From positions 75,018 through 139,017 of the forward strand of contig NZ_JBNLIA010000013.1 in NCBI RefSeq assembly GCF_050122995.1: a stretch of DNA of 64,000 nt, written 5' to 3'. The position numbers were made by a program, and so were the translations under genes. This document shows, piece by piece, positions 15,283 to 23,690 of this stretch. Source of the DNA: Haloparvum alkalitolerans. GTDB lineage: Archaea; Halobacteriota; Halobacteria; Halobacteriales; Haloferacaceae. Numbering within the stretch: the stretch's first letter is position 1; each line of letters opens with the position of its first letter. The notes below the pieces were generated by a model that saw only the letters and a program-made list of their open reading frames with translations, had not been told where the DNA came from and searched no databases.

Positions 15283-16233
15283 ATGGAACGCCCGACGCGG
15301 CAGCGCCAGCAGCAGCGGGAGACCGAACAGGAGGGCGAGGAGGCGGTCACGTGTCCCGAGTGCGACTCGGCGGAGATCGTGACGGACGCGGACCACGAGC
15401 TGGTGTGTGACGACTGCGGGCTGGTGCTGGACGAGAACCAGATCGACCGCGGCCCGGAGTGGCGGGCGTTCAACCACTCGGAACGGCAGTCGAAGTCCCG
15501 CGTCGGCGCCCCGATCACGGAGACGATGCACGACCGCGGGCTGACGACGACGATCGACTGGAAGGACAAGGACGCCTACGGCCGCTCGATCTCCTCGGAG
15601 AAGCGGTCGCAGATGCACCGGCTGCGGAAGTGGCAGGAACGCATCCGAACGAAGGACGCGGGTGAGCGGAACCTCCAGTTCGCGCTCTCGGAGATCGACC
15701 GCATGGCGTCGGCGCTGGGCGTGCCGCGGTCGGTCCGCGAGGTCGCGTCGGTCATCTATCGACGCGCGCTCTCGGAGGACCTGATCCGCGGCCGCTCTAT
15801 CGAGGGCGTCTCCACGGCCGCGCTCTACGCCGCCTGCCGACAGGAGGGGATCCCCCGCTCGCTGGACGAGGTCGCGGAGGTCTCCCGCGTGCCGCAAAAG
15901 GAGATCGGACGCACCTACCGCTACATCTCTCAGGAGCTCGGTCTCGAGCTGAAACCGGTCGACCCGAAGCAGTTCGTCCCGCGGTTCGCCTCGGCGCTCG
16001 AACTCTCCGAGGAGGTGCAGGCGAAGGCGACGGAGATCATCGACGTCTCCGCCGAACAGGGGTTACTCTCGGGCAAGTCCCCGACCGGCTTCGCGGCCGC
16101 GGCGATCTACGCCGCCTCCCTGCTCTGTAACGAGAAGAAGACCCAGCGCGAGGTCGCCGACGTGGCGCAGGTGACCGAAGTCACCATCCGCAACCGATAC
16201 CAGGAACAGATCGAAGCGATGGGCTTCCGGTAG
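15283..16233 (+). CDS. tfb: Transcription initiation factor TFB (TFIIB)
   Basis: A 316-residue general transcription factor that bridges TBP on the TATA box and RNA polymerase. A polar glutamine/arginine-rich start (1-22) precedes the zinc ribbon, with cysteines at 24, 27, 42 and 45. Then come the B-reader/B-linker region (HDRGLTTTIDWKDKDAYGRSIS) and two cyclin-like repeats (roughly 125-215 and 220-312) ending in the DNA-contacting helix EVTEVTIRNRYQEQI. Haloarchaea keep several TFBs; whether this is the main one is not visible here. Confidence 0.96.
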   Translation: MERPTRQRQQQRETEQEGEEAVTCPECDSAEIVTDADHELVCDDCGLVLDENQIDRGPEWRAFNHSERQSKSRVGAPITETMHDRGLTTTIDWKDKDAYGRSISSEKRSQMHRLRKWQERIRTKDAGERNLQFALSEIDRMASALGVPRSVREVASVIYRRALSEDLIRGRSIEGVSTAALYAACRQEGIPRSLDEVAEVSRVPQKEIGRTYRYISQELGLELKPVDPKQFVPRFASALELSEEVQAKATEIIDVSAEQGLLSGKSPTGFAAAAIYAASLLCNEKKTQREVADVAQVTEVTIRNRYQEQIEAMGFR

Positions 16234-16287
16234 TCGGTCGCGCACGCCTCTTCTCAGGTCCGGCTCGGCCGACGACCGGACTGCAAC

Positions 16288-17901
16288 CTACGTCGCCACG
16301 AACACGACGACCTCGCGGTTCCAGAGCCCGAGCCGAACCGTCTCGGCCTCGTGGTCCGGGAGCCGGTCGGCCACTTCCGTCTCGTGGGCCGGGTCCGCGA
16401 TCACGACCGCGGGCTCGCCGGACAGGTCGGCGGGTCGGGTGACGCTGTCCGTCGCCGCGCCCGCGCGTTCCGTGTACCACGGGAGCGGCAGGCGCTCGCC
16501 CCACGCCTCGCGCGCGCTCTCGGGGGTTATCGGCGGCCGGTCGGTCACCGACTCGTCGTGGAGGTAGTAGCGCTCCCCGACGTAGACGACGCGCGCGTTC
16601 GCGCCCTCGGCGCCCGCGAGCGCGGCCTCCATCTCCGCGGCGAGCGGTTCGAGGTCGTCCGCGGGCTGGCCGAACTGCGCGGTCGAGGCGTCGGGGCTCG
16701 ACGGCCCGTACACGTCGTCCGCGAGCACGACGCCCGCGTGGACGCCGACCGCGAGCAACAGCAGCAGCGCCGCGGTCGCGCGCGCCGCGTCGCCGGCGTC
16801 GACCGCCTCGCTCCCCCATCGGACCACCAGCGCCAGCCCGACCCCCGCGGGGACCGAAAGCGGGACCAGCAGATGGACGAGCGTCCACGGCGCCACGACC
16901 TCGGCGACGACCGGGTAGGCCACGACCCCGAGGCCCGCCCAGACGGCGGTGAACTCGACGATCGGCCGACGTCCGCCCCCGAGGACGCCGTACCGGTCCG
17001 CGAGGAAGCCGCCGACGGCGACGAGAAAGAGGGGGGCGGAACTCGCCAGCAGGGTGCTCACTCCGTCCGACAGAAACGGAATGAACTCCGTGCCGGCGCG
17101 GTTGGCCACCCTGACCGCGAGGAACGCGTGAACCGGGTCGACGTAGGTCCGCTCCGCGAGCGCGACCGGATCCGCGAGTAGCCCGGCACCGCGGGGTGCG
17201 AACAGGAGCGCCCACGTCCCGAGGAAGACGAACAGTGCACGCGCGAGCGGCGTCGCGCGCTCGACCAGCCAGCCGCCCCGCGCCGCCAGCGCCGTCGGCA
17301 CGGTTCCCCCTGCCCCCGTCACCCGACGGTGGTCGACCGTCACGACGCCCGCCACGACGGTCACGAACAGCGTCGCGACGGCGAACCCGGAGGTGGCGGC
17401 CGCGACCGCGACCAGCGCGGCCGCGGCGTAGAGGTAACGGTCGCGGTCCGTCGCGACCCAGCGCAGGACGGTCCCGACCGCCGCCAGCGCCGCAGCCGCC
17501 GCGATCAGGTCGGCCCGGAGGAACCGTCCGTAGTAGACCAAAAGCGGGCAGAACGCGAGCACCACCGCGGTCGCGACGGTCTCGTCGTCGCGGAGGCGAC
17601 CCCGGAACAGCAGCGCCGCCGCGGGCAGCAGCCCCCCGACGAGCGCGACGGGCAGGCGCGCGAGCCAATCCGAGGCGCCGCCGAGACGGACGAGCCACTT
17701 CCCGGCGTGATACAGCAGGGGGCCGCCGGCGACGGGCCGGTACTCGTAGACGCCGGTCTCGGCGTAGCGGAGCGTCCAGTAGCCGACGCGGGCCTCGTCC
17801 CAGTGGAACGGCCGGGAGCCGAGGCCGACGACGCGCGCGACGAGCGCGAGCACCACGACCGCGACGACGGCGATCCGGACCCGGTCCCGGCTGTGAGCCA
17901 T
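16288..17901 (-). CDS. Agl23-like membrane glycosyltransferase (TIGR03663 type)
   Basis: A 537-residue polytopic protein of the GT-C type. The N-terminal membrane anchor is followed by the acidic motif FHWDEARVGY near residues 32-41, then about 10-12 hydrophobic segments. The soluble C-terminal part includes VYVGERYYLHDESVTDRPPITPESAREAW. This matches the haloarchaeal family named flippase-activity-associated Agl23, related to PMT/ArnT-like transferases using lipid-linked sugars. A role in protein N-glycosylation is inference; no other agl gene is in the window. ATG 17901 has a TATA-like CTACTTATC about 28 nt upstream. Confidence 0.78.
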   Translation of the reverse strand: MAHSRDRVRIAVVAVVVLALVARVVGLGSRPFHWDEARVGYWTLRYAETGVYEYRPVAGGPLLYHAGKWLVRLGGASDWLARLPVALVGGLLPAAALLFRGRLRDDETVATAVVLAFCPLLVYYGRFLRADLIAAAAALAAVGTVLRWVATDRDRYLYAAAALVAVAAATSGFAVATLFVTVVAGVVTVDHRRVTGAGGTVPTALAARGGWLVERATPLARALFVFLGTWALLFAPRGAGLLADPVALAERTYVDPVHAFLAVRVANRAGTEFIPFLSDGVSTLLASSAPLFLVAVGGFLADRYGVLGGGRRPIVEFTAVWAGLGVVAYPVVAEVVAPWTLVHLLVPLSVPAGVGLALVVRWGSEAVDAGDAARATAALLLLLAVGVHAGVVLADDVYGPSSPDASTAQFGQPADDLEPLAAEMEAALAGAEGANARVVYVGERYYLHDESVTDRPPITPESAREAWGERLPLPWYTERAGAATDSVTRPADLSGEPAVVIADPAHETEVADRLPDHEAETVRLGLWNREVVVFVAT

Positions 17902-18055
17902 ACGCGTGGCGTTTTCTCGCCCGATAAGTAGGTTTTCGGTTCCGCGTCGACGCTCGCGGTTGCACCCGGTGCGGCTTCCCGCCGGCGCCCTCGCTCCGCC
18001 CCGACGGACGGTCCGTGTCGCAAGGCTCAATCGCCGGGAGCGCGTCCTCCCGCCT

Positions 18056-18367
18056 ATGTCCGTCCTCTCGTCGCTGCCCGAGCGCCCGTTGAAGGAAGCG
18101 GAGGTCGCGTCGCTGAACCGGTCCGAAGGAGTCGACCTCGCGGTCGCCACCGAGCCCGACGGCCCGACCGCGGGCCTGGTCGTCGCGACCGACGGGTGGG
18201 TGAAGGGGCTCGCGTTCGACGGGGAGTACGGGGAGGCGGCCGGGTTCGAGGGGGAGTGGACGGTCGTCGAGACGGCCGACCTCGACGAGGCCGAGCGCTA
18301 CGAGGGACTTCGAACCTGCGAGGACGCGGTGGTCGAAGCGCTGGAGGGGGCCTCGGACGCGGCGTAG
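18056..18367 (+). CDS. Conserved small acidic protein of unknown function
   Basis: A 103-residue protein, not recognised. It begins MSVLSSLPERPLKEAEVASLN and continues with short strands separated by acidic turns (AGLVVATDGWVKGLAFDGEYG, then WTVVETADLDEAERYEGL). It has no membrane segment and one cysteine near the end. It precedes the uspA-like gene on the same strand by 95 bp. No clear TATA box precedes it. Clean codon use and absence of stops support a real gene. Confidence 0.65.
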   Translation: MSVLSSLPERPLKEAEVASLNRSEGVDLAVATEPDGPTAGLVVATDGWVKGLAFDGEYGEAAGFEGEWTVVETADLDEAERYEGLRTCEDAVVEALEGASDAA

Positions 18368-18462
18368 GAGCGCTTACCGCCCGCGACGGTGCGGCGGACC
18401 GACCGCGCCCCCGCGCCGTCGGGGAGTGCTTTCTAATGGGGGGCGCTCGTATCGTCTGGCGC

Positions 18463-18897
18463 ATGTACGACAACATCCTCGTTCCCACCGACGGAAGTCC
18501 GGCCTCCGACGCGGCCATCGACCACGCGGTCGACCTCGCGGAGCGCTACGACGCCCGCGTCCACGCGCTGTACGTGGTCGACGGCGCCGCCTACTCCACG
18601 CTGGAGGCCGGCGCCCAGGTCGTCGTCGAAGCCCTCGAGAAGGAGGGTGAGGAGGCCACCGACCGCGTCGCCGAGGCGGCGGCCGACGCCGGCGTCGAGG
18701 CGGTGTCGACGGTGACGACCGGCACCGCGTACCGGTCGATCAGCGACTACGTCGAGGAGAACGATATCGACCTGATCGTGATGGGCACCCACGGACGCCA
18801 GGGACTCGACCGCTACCTCCTCGGCTCCGTCACGGAGCGGGTCGTCCGCACCGCCGACGTGCCCGTGATGACCGTCCGCCAGGCCGACGAGGACTGA
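18463..18897 (+). CDS. Universal stress protein (UspA family)
   Basis: A 144-residue single USP domain. It starts MYDNILVPTDGSPASDAAIDHAVDLAERYDARVHALYVVD. The ATP-binding motif GTHGRQGLDRYLLGSVTERVVRTADVPVMTV (G-2x-G-9x-G-S/T type) is near residues 106-137, so it probably binds ATP. Such proteins are usually stress-induced homodimers with no defined enzymatic role. A TTTCTAATGG element lies about 29 nt upstream. Confidence 0.93.
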   Translation: MYDNILVPTDGSPASDAAIDHAVDLAERYDARVHALYVVDGAAYSTLEAGAQVVVEALEKEGEEATDRVAEAAADAGVEAVSTVTTGTAYRSISDYVEENDIDLIVMGTHGRQGLDRYLLGSVTERVVRTADVPVMTVRQADED

Positions 18898-19007
18898 CGC
18901 GACCTGGGTCGACGCCTCCGGCGGGTTTTTGATCGAGAGTCCGCGCCGTCGACCGCGTCGAACCGCCGACCGCAAGGCAATTATGACGGCTCCCGAATAG
19001 CCGAGGC

Positions 19008-20819
19008 ATGCGCGACTGGCTCTCACACCGGGTCGCCGCGACGCCGGACGCGTCCGCGCTCGTCCGCGCCGAGGACGGCGAGACGTGGTCGTACGGCGAC
19101 CTCGACCGGCTCGTCGCCGAGACGGCCGGCCGCCTCTCCGTGCTCGGGATCGAGCCCGGCGACCACCTTGGCGTGCTCTGTTCCGCCCGCGTCGGCTACG
19201 TGGGCCTCGTTCACGCCGCGATGCGGCTCGGCGTCACTCTCGTTCCGCTGGGCGACGACCTGACGCCGCGCGAACTGCGAGAGCGCACGGCCCGCGCCGA
19301 GCCGACCGCGCTGGTTTGCGGTGCCGAAACGGAAGGGAAAGCCGTCGCCGTGGTCGAGGACGGTGCCGAGGAGCTGCCGCTGCTCAGCGTCGACGACCCC
19401 GACCACGAGCGCGTGAGCGCGCTCCACGACGCCGACCCGGTCCCGATCGATCCGCCGACGTGGGAGCTCGACGACCGACTCTGCCTGCTTTTCACCTCCG
19501 GGACGACGGGCGAGCCGAAGGCGGTCGAGCTGACGGCTGCCAACGTGCTCGCCTCGGCGGTGGCGAACGCTTTTCGGCTCGGCGTCTCGCCGGGAGACCG
19601 CTGGCTCGTCACGCTCTCCCTTCATCACATGGGCGGGCTCGCCCCGGTCTATCGCTGTGCGCTCTACGGGACGACGCTGGTGCTCCGTCGCTCGTTCGAC
19701 CCCGGCGGCGCGGCCGACGACATCGACCGCTACGACGTGACCGGCGTCTCGCTCGTTCCGACGATGCTCACGCGGATGCTCGACAGCCGGGGGACGCTCG
19801 CGGACTCGCTGTCCACGGTGCTCCTCGGCGGTGCCCCGGCGCCGGACGCGCTGATCGAGCGCTGCGAGAACTACTCGATCCCCGTCTACCCCACCTACGG
19901 GATGACCGAGGCGGCCTCCGGCGTCGCGACCGCGACCCCCGAGGAGGCCGTCGACCGGCTCGGGACGGTGGGCCGACCGCTCCTGGGGACCGACCTCACG
20001 GTGGTGGACGACTCCGGGTCCCCGGTCGGCGTCGGGGAGACGGGCGAGATCGCCGTCGACGGGCCGACGGTGACGCCGGGGTACTACCGGGACCCCGACG
20101 CCAATCGCCGCGCCTTCGGGGAACACGGGCTCCGGACCGGCGACGTGGGATACCGCGACGAGGACGGGTATCTCTACGTGTTGAACCGGCGCGACGACCG
20201 GATCATCACGGGTGGCGAGAACGTCGAACCGGGGGAGGTCGCGGCCGTCCTGCGCGAGCACCCGGGCGTGGCCGACGTCGCGGTCGCCGGCCTCCCGGAC
20301 GAGGAATGGGGCGAGCGCGTCGCCGCGCTGGTAGTTCCCGTCGGAGACGACGAGGAGGCCGATGCCGAGTCGGAGCCGAACGCCACCACGACCGCCGCGA
20401 CCGGCGACGACGAGCGCCCCGTCGACCCGGCCGCACTTCTGGGGTTCGCTCGCGAGCGTCTCGCCGGGTTCAAGCTTCCGCGAACGGTCGGGTTCGCCGA
20501 CGAGTTGCCGCGGACCGTCTCGGGGACGGTCGACCGCGGGGCCCTCCGCGAGCGGCTTCTGGAGGCGGGGTTCGAGCCGGAACGGCCCGACACGGGGTTC
20601 GACGCCGCGGGGTTCGAGCCCGCGGATCCCGAACCGGCCGGTGCGGAACCCGCGGACGCGGCCGATGTGGAGTCCGCGGACGCGGCCGATTCGGAACCCG
20701 CCGACCCGTCGTCGCCCGACCGCGGTTCGTCCGAGCCTGCCGACGCCGAACCGCACGATGCCGACCGGTCCGACGGCGAGCGCGCCGACGGAGAGCGTTC
20801 CGATCCCGAAGAGCGCTGA
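19008..20819 (+). CDS. menE: o-Succinylbenzoate-CoA ligase (adenylate-forming) with long acidic tail
   Basis: An ANL-superfamily enzyme that activates 2-succinylbenzoate with ATP and CoA in menaquinone synthesis. The P-loop LLFTSGTTGEPK is near 161-172. YPTYGMTEAASG, the TGDVGYRDEDGYLYVLNRRDDRI hinge and the C-terminal lysine block GFKLPRTVGFADELPRTVSGTVDRGAL are all present. At 603 residues it is longer than usual because about 75 C-terminal residues are an acidic, alanine/proline-rich tail of EPADA/ESADAAD-like repeats. An acidic insert near 445-470 (DDEEADAESEPNATTT) is also present. Assignment to MenE rather than another acyl-CoA ligase is likely but not certain. Confidence 0.82.
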   Translation: MRDWLSHRVAATPDASALVRAEDGETWSYGDLDRLVAETAGRLSVLGIEPGDHLGVLCSARVGYVGLVHAAMRLGVTLVPLGDDLTPRELRERTARAEPTALVCGAETEGKAVAVVEDGAEELPLLSVDDPDHERVSALHDADPVPIDPPTWELDDRLCLLFTSGTTGEPKAVELTAANVLASAVANAFRLGVSPGDRWLVTLSLHHMGGLAPVYRCALYGTTLVLRRSFDPGGAADDIDRYDVTGVSLVPTMLTRMLDSRGTLADSLSTVLLGGAPAPDALIERCENYSIPVYPTYGMTEAASGVATATPEEAVDRLGTVGRPLLGTDLTVVDDSGSPVGVGETGEIAVDGPTVTPGYYRDPDANRRAFGEHGLRTGDVGYRDEDGYLYVLNRRDDRIITGGENVEPGEVAAVLREHPGVADVAVAGLPDEEWGERVAALVVPVGDDEEADAESEPNATTTAATGDDERPVDPAALLGFARERLAGFKLPRTVGFADELPRTVSGTVDRGALRERLLEAGFEPERPDTGFDAAGFEPADPEPAGAEPADAADVESADAADSEPADPSSPDRGSSEPADAEPHDADRSDGERADGERSDPEER

Positions 20820-20917
20820 CGCGGGCGCGTTCTTCGGGGCCGTCCCGACCGAATAAACGAGCGCACGATTTATCGTTGTTCCACGAGGGTTTTGGTGACA
20901 CGAGTAGAGGACTACTC

Positions 20918-22066
20918 ATGGAGCTACTCGACGACACGATCGTCCCCGAGCACGCCCGCGAGGTCAAAGCGGAGGCGCGGGCGTTCGCGGCGGACCACAT
21001 CGCGCCGAACGCGGAGGAGCGCTTCCGCGCCGGCGAGTACCCCTGGGAGATCCTCGAAGCCGGCATGGACGCCGGGCTCGTCGCGCAGGACATCTCCGAG
21101 GAGTACGGCGGCAAGGGGTACGACCTCGCGCAGATCCTCGCCATCGCGGAGGAGTTCTACCGCGCGGACGCCGGCATCGCGCTGACGCTCCAGCTCGCCA
21201 GTTTCGGCTGCGAGATGGTCGAACAGTACGGTTCCGAGGAACAGAAAGAGGAATATCTCCGCCCGGTCGCGGAGAACGACCAGATATCGGGGCTGGCGGT
21301 CTCCGAGCCCGAGACCGGCTCCGACCTCGCGGGGATGACGACGAGCGCCGAGAAGGTCGAGGGCGGCTACGAGATAACCGGCGAGAAGTACTGGGTCGGC
21401 AACGCGGTCGAGGCGGACTGGCTCACCGTCTACGTCAAGACCGGCGACGCGGAGGACCGCTACTCCAACTACTCGATGTTCATCGTGGAGACCGACCGCG
21501 ACGGCTACGAGGCCGAGCACATCCCCGAGAAGATGGGGATGCGCGCGTCCAAGCAGGGACACATCGTCTTCGAGGACTGCTTCGTCCCCGAGGAGAACCT
21601 CGTCGGCACCGAGGGTGGCGGCTTCTACATGCTCGCCGACTTCTTCAACCACGGCCGCGTCGTCGTCGGGGGCCACGGGCTCGGACTCGCGGCGGCGGCC
21701 ATCGAAGAGGCCGAGGAGTTCGTTCACGACCGGAGCGCCTTCGGACGGACAGTCAACGAGTTCCAGTCCGTCCAGCACATGCTCGCGGACATGCGACTGG
21801 AGTTCGAGTCCGCCCGCGCGCTCACGTGGCGCGCCTGCGAGAAGGTGATGGACCACGACGACGCGGGCTACTGGGCGGCGCTCGCGAAGACGAAGGCGAC
21901 CGAGACCGCGGTCGACTGCGCCGAGCGCGGGATGCAACTTCACGGCGGCCGCTCGATCCTCACCGACCGGCGCATCGCTCGTGTCTACCGCGACTGCCGC
22001 ATCCCCGTCATCTACGAGGGTGCGAACGAGGTCCAGCGCAACCTGATCTACAGACAGAGCCGCTGA
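20918..22066 (+). CDS. Acyl-CoA dehydrogenase
   Basis: A 382-residue FAD-dependent enzyme that introduces a double bond into acyl-CoA. EEYGGKGYDLAQILAIAEEF, LAVSEPETGSDLAGMTTSAE (flavin and substrate contacts) and the C-terminal CAERGMQLHGGRSILTDRRIARVYRDCRIPVIYEGANEVQRNLI are standard. The YEGANEVQ motif carries the usual catalytic glutamate. Chain-length preference cannot be read. A TATA-like GATTTATCG near 20867-20875 gives a roughly 20-nt leader. Confidence 0.92.
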   Translation: MELLDDTIVPEHAREVKAEARAFAADHIAPNAEERFRAGEYPWEILEAGMDAGLVAQDISEEYGGKGYDLAQILAIAEEFYRADAGIALTLQLASFGCEMVEQYGSEEQKEEYLRPVAENDQISGLAVSEPETGSDLAGMTTSAEKVEGGYEITGEKYWVGNAVEADWLTVYVKTGDAEDRYSNYSMFIVETDRDGYEAEHIPEKMGMRASKQGHIVFEDCFVPEENLVGTEGGGFYMLADFFNHGRVVVGGHGLGLAAAAIEEAEEFVHDRSAFGRTVNEFQSVQHMLADMRLEFESARALTWRACEKVMDHDDAGYWAALAKTKATETAVDCAERGMQLHGGRSILTDRRIARVYRDCRIPVIYEGANEVQRNLIYRQSR

Positions 22067-22140
22067 ACCGCTCCGGTCCCCCTGATCGCCCGCGCCCCTC
22101 CACGACCACTGCCACCGATGCGACTCGCGTCCCCGTGCGG

Positions 22141-22298
22141 ACCCTTTTGTCCGATAGCGCGCCACCACCCCCGTGACCTGACGACGCGCCGCGCGGCGGG
22201 CCACTCGGTCGGTGCGACACGTCGCCGCGCGAGTCCGTTTCCGGGCCGGAGCACCTCTCCCGGCCCGTCCTGCCCCGTCCCGTGTCGCCTGTTCGCCA
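22141..22298. repeat. Dispersed structured element C, copy 2
   Basis: About 160 bp, 74 bp after the acyl-CoA dehydrogenase stop, nearly identical to 6731-6872 over its left 80 bp. GCGACACG (22214-22221) pairs with CGTGTCGC (22281-22288), as in copy 1. The internal hairpin is different in sequence: GGGCCGG (22242-22248) with CCGGCCC (22260-22266). As in copy 1 the element follows a plus-strand gene. It fills most of the 319-bp gap to the JAMM gene. The function is unknown. Confidence 0.75.
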
Positions 22299-22385
22299 TC
22301 CGGACCCCCCTTCCCGAGCCGGCGTCCGACCGACCGTCCGTTTCGCGCCGCGGCCTTCAAACGGAGCGGCGCCCTATCGCTCCCC

Positions 22386-22868
22386 GTGCTCCGGATCGAC
22401 GCCGACGTCCGTGAGGAGGTGATCGCCCACGCTCGGGACGGGGTCCCCGAGGAGGTCTGCGGCGTGCTCGGTGGGACGCGCGAGACTTCCGCCGATACGT
22501 CCCCGAGCGGCGGCACCGGGCGGACGGACCGCGTCGAGACCGCGCGCCGGGTCGAGAACGCGGCCGCAGACCCGCGGACGCGGTACGAGATGGCTCCGGT
22601 CGCCCTGCTGGAGGCGATCGAGGCCCTCGAGAGCGCCGGCGACGACGTGGCGGGGTTCTACCACTCCCACCCTCGCGGACCCGCCGAGCCGAGCGCGACC
22701 GACCGCGAACGAGCGACGTGGGACGGCTACTGCTACGTCATCGTCTCGCCCCGGAGTGACGACGCGGCCGCGGCGACCGGCACGACCGGATCGACGTGGG
22801 CCGTCCGCGCGTGGCGCTGGGACGCGGACGCCGGTCGGTTTCGCGAGGAGTCGGTCGTCACCGAGTGA
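22386..22868 (+). CDS. JAMM/MPN+ metalloprotease (desampylase-like)
   Basis: A 160-residue protein starting with GTG at 22386. EVCGVLGG supplies the upstream glutamate. HSHPRGPAEPSATD is the zinc-binding H-x-H...S-x-x-D motif of the MPN+ domain. Haloarchaeal relatives (HvJAMM1) release ubiquitin-like SAMP proteins from targets. The insert RETSADTSPSGGTGRTDR between strands is longer than usual. The rhodanese gene follows by 46 bp on the same strand, which fits a sulfur/ubiquitin-like module. The GTG start is inferred from alignment to the expected N-terminus. Confidence 0.85.
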   Translation: MLRIDADVREEVIAHARDGVPEEVCGVLGGTRETSADTSPSGGTGRTDRVETARRVENAAADPRTRYEMAPVALLEAIEALESAGDDVAGFYHSHPRGPAEPSATDRERATWDGYCYVIVSPRSDDAAAATGTTGSTWAVRAWRWDADAGRFREESVVTE

Positions 22869-22913
22869 CGCACCGCAACCTGTTTCCCGGCACGGCCGCT
22901 AACGACCGGAGAG

Positions 22914-23252
22914 ATGGTCGAGGAGATAACCGCCGAGGAGCTTCGGGAGGAACTCGCGGAGAACGGGCCGCAGGTCGTCGACATCCGGCCCGCTGCCGCG
23001 TACGAACGCGGCCACATCCCCGGGGCGATCAACGTCCCGCTGACGGAACTGCCGCGTCGCGTCGACGAGGTCGACTGGGACGACGAGGTCGTCACCGTCT
23101 GTCCGGTCGGTCAGTCGTCCGTCCAGGCCGCGCGACTCATCGGTAGCTACGAGGGCGCGGCAGACGCGACCGTCAGGAGTCTGGCCGGCGGCTATCGCGA
23201 CTGGGACGGCGACCTCGAGAGCGGCGCCGCGGACGACGAGACGCGCCTCTGA
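22914..23252 (+). CDS. Rhodanese-domain sulfurtransferase
   Basis: A 112-residue single rhodanese domain: VVDIRPAAAYERGHIPGAINVPLTEL, then the active-site loop VCPVGQSSVQAARLI with the persulfide-carrying cysteine, then SLAGGYRDWDGDLES. It accepts or donates sulfane sulfur. It sits directly after the JAMM desampylase-like gene. In haloarchaea rhodanese proteins work with the E1-like UbaA in SAMP modification, tRNA thiolation and molybdopterin synthesis, so a link is plausible, but none of those partners is in the window. Confidence 0.9.
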   Translation: MVEEITAEELREELAENGPQVVDIRPAAAYERGHIPGAINVPLTELPRRVDEVDWDDEVVTVCPVGQSSVQAARLIGSYEGAADATVRSLAGGYRDWDGDLESGAADDETRL

Positions 23253-23346
23253 CCGCTCCGGCGTCAGGGCTCCGAAACGGTCGGTTCCGTGGCCGCAAGT
23301 TCCCGATCGGCAATCCAGCCCCCCGTTTTGTCCTCCACTCAGCAAC

Positions 23347-23357
23347 GGGTTTAGAAG
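23347..23357 (+). promoter_or_regulatory. TATA box of the second UPF0058 gene
   Basis: GGGTTTAGAAG is centred about 28 nt before ATG 23380, a leaderless arrangement. Confidence 0.45.
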
Positions 23358-23379
23358 CCCTCGGCCCCTACTACCGGGC

Positions 23380-23631
23380 ATGAAAAAGACGGAACTCGTT
23401 CACTTCCACAACCTGCTCGGCACGCTCGCGACGGAGCTGCACGAGGAGGGTCCCGTCACGGAGACGGACCTCGCCGCGTACAGGGAACTGGAGACGTCGC
23501 CGATGACGATCCGGGGCTCGCGGTCGGAACACGAGCGCGCGGTGCTGACGCTCGCGTCCGCGCTGGCCGAGGGCGTCGAGCGCGGGTCGACCGACCCGGA
23601 CGCCGAAGCGCGCCGGACGCCGGTCGCCTGA
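23380..23631 (+). CDS. UPF0058 family protein, paralogue 2
   Basis: An 83-residue relative of 11864-12142. MKKTELVHFHNLLGTLATELHEEG is followed by YRELETSPMTIRGSRSEHERAVLTLASALAEGVER. It keeps the SEH-x-x-AV core but lacks the dense HVHKSKSEHKH histidines of paralogue 1, so metal binding may differ. The function is unknown. It is followed 59 bp later by the MutS-like gene. Confidence 0.8.
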   Translation: MKKTELVHFHNLLGTLATELHEEGPVTETDLAAYRELETSPMTIRGSRSEHERAVLTLASALAEGVERGSTDPDAEARRTPVA

Positions 23632-23690
23632 TCGGCGGCGCCCTTCTCCCGACGAAAGCTCCTTGACTGCGGCCGTGGACGGGACGGTAT

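Noticed and set aside
15277..15285. CTTATAATG as the TATA box of tfb
   Set aside because: It overlaps the start codon itself; the GTTTAAATG element 28 nt upstream is correctly spaced.
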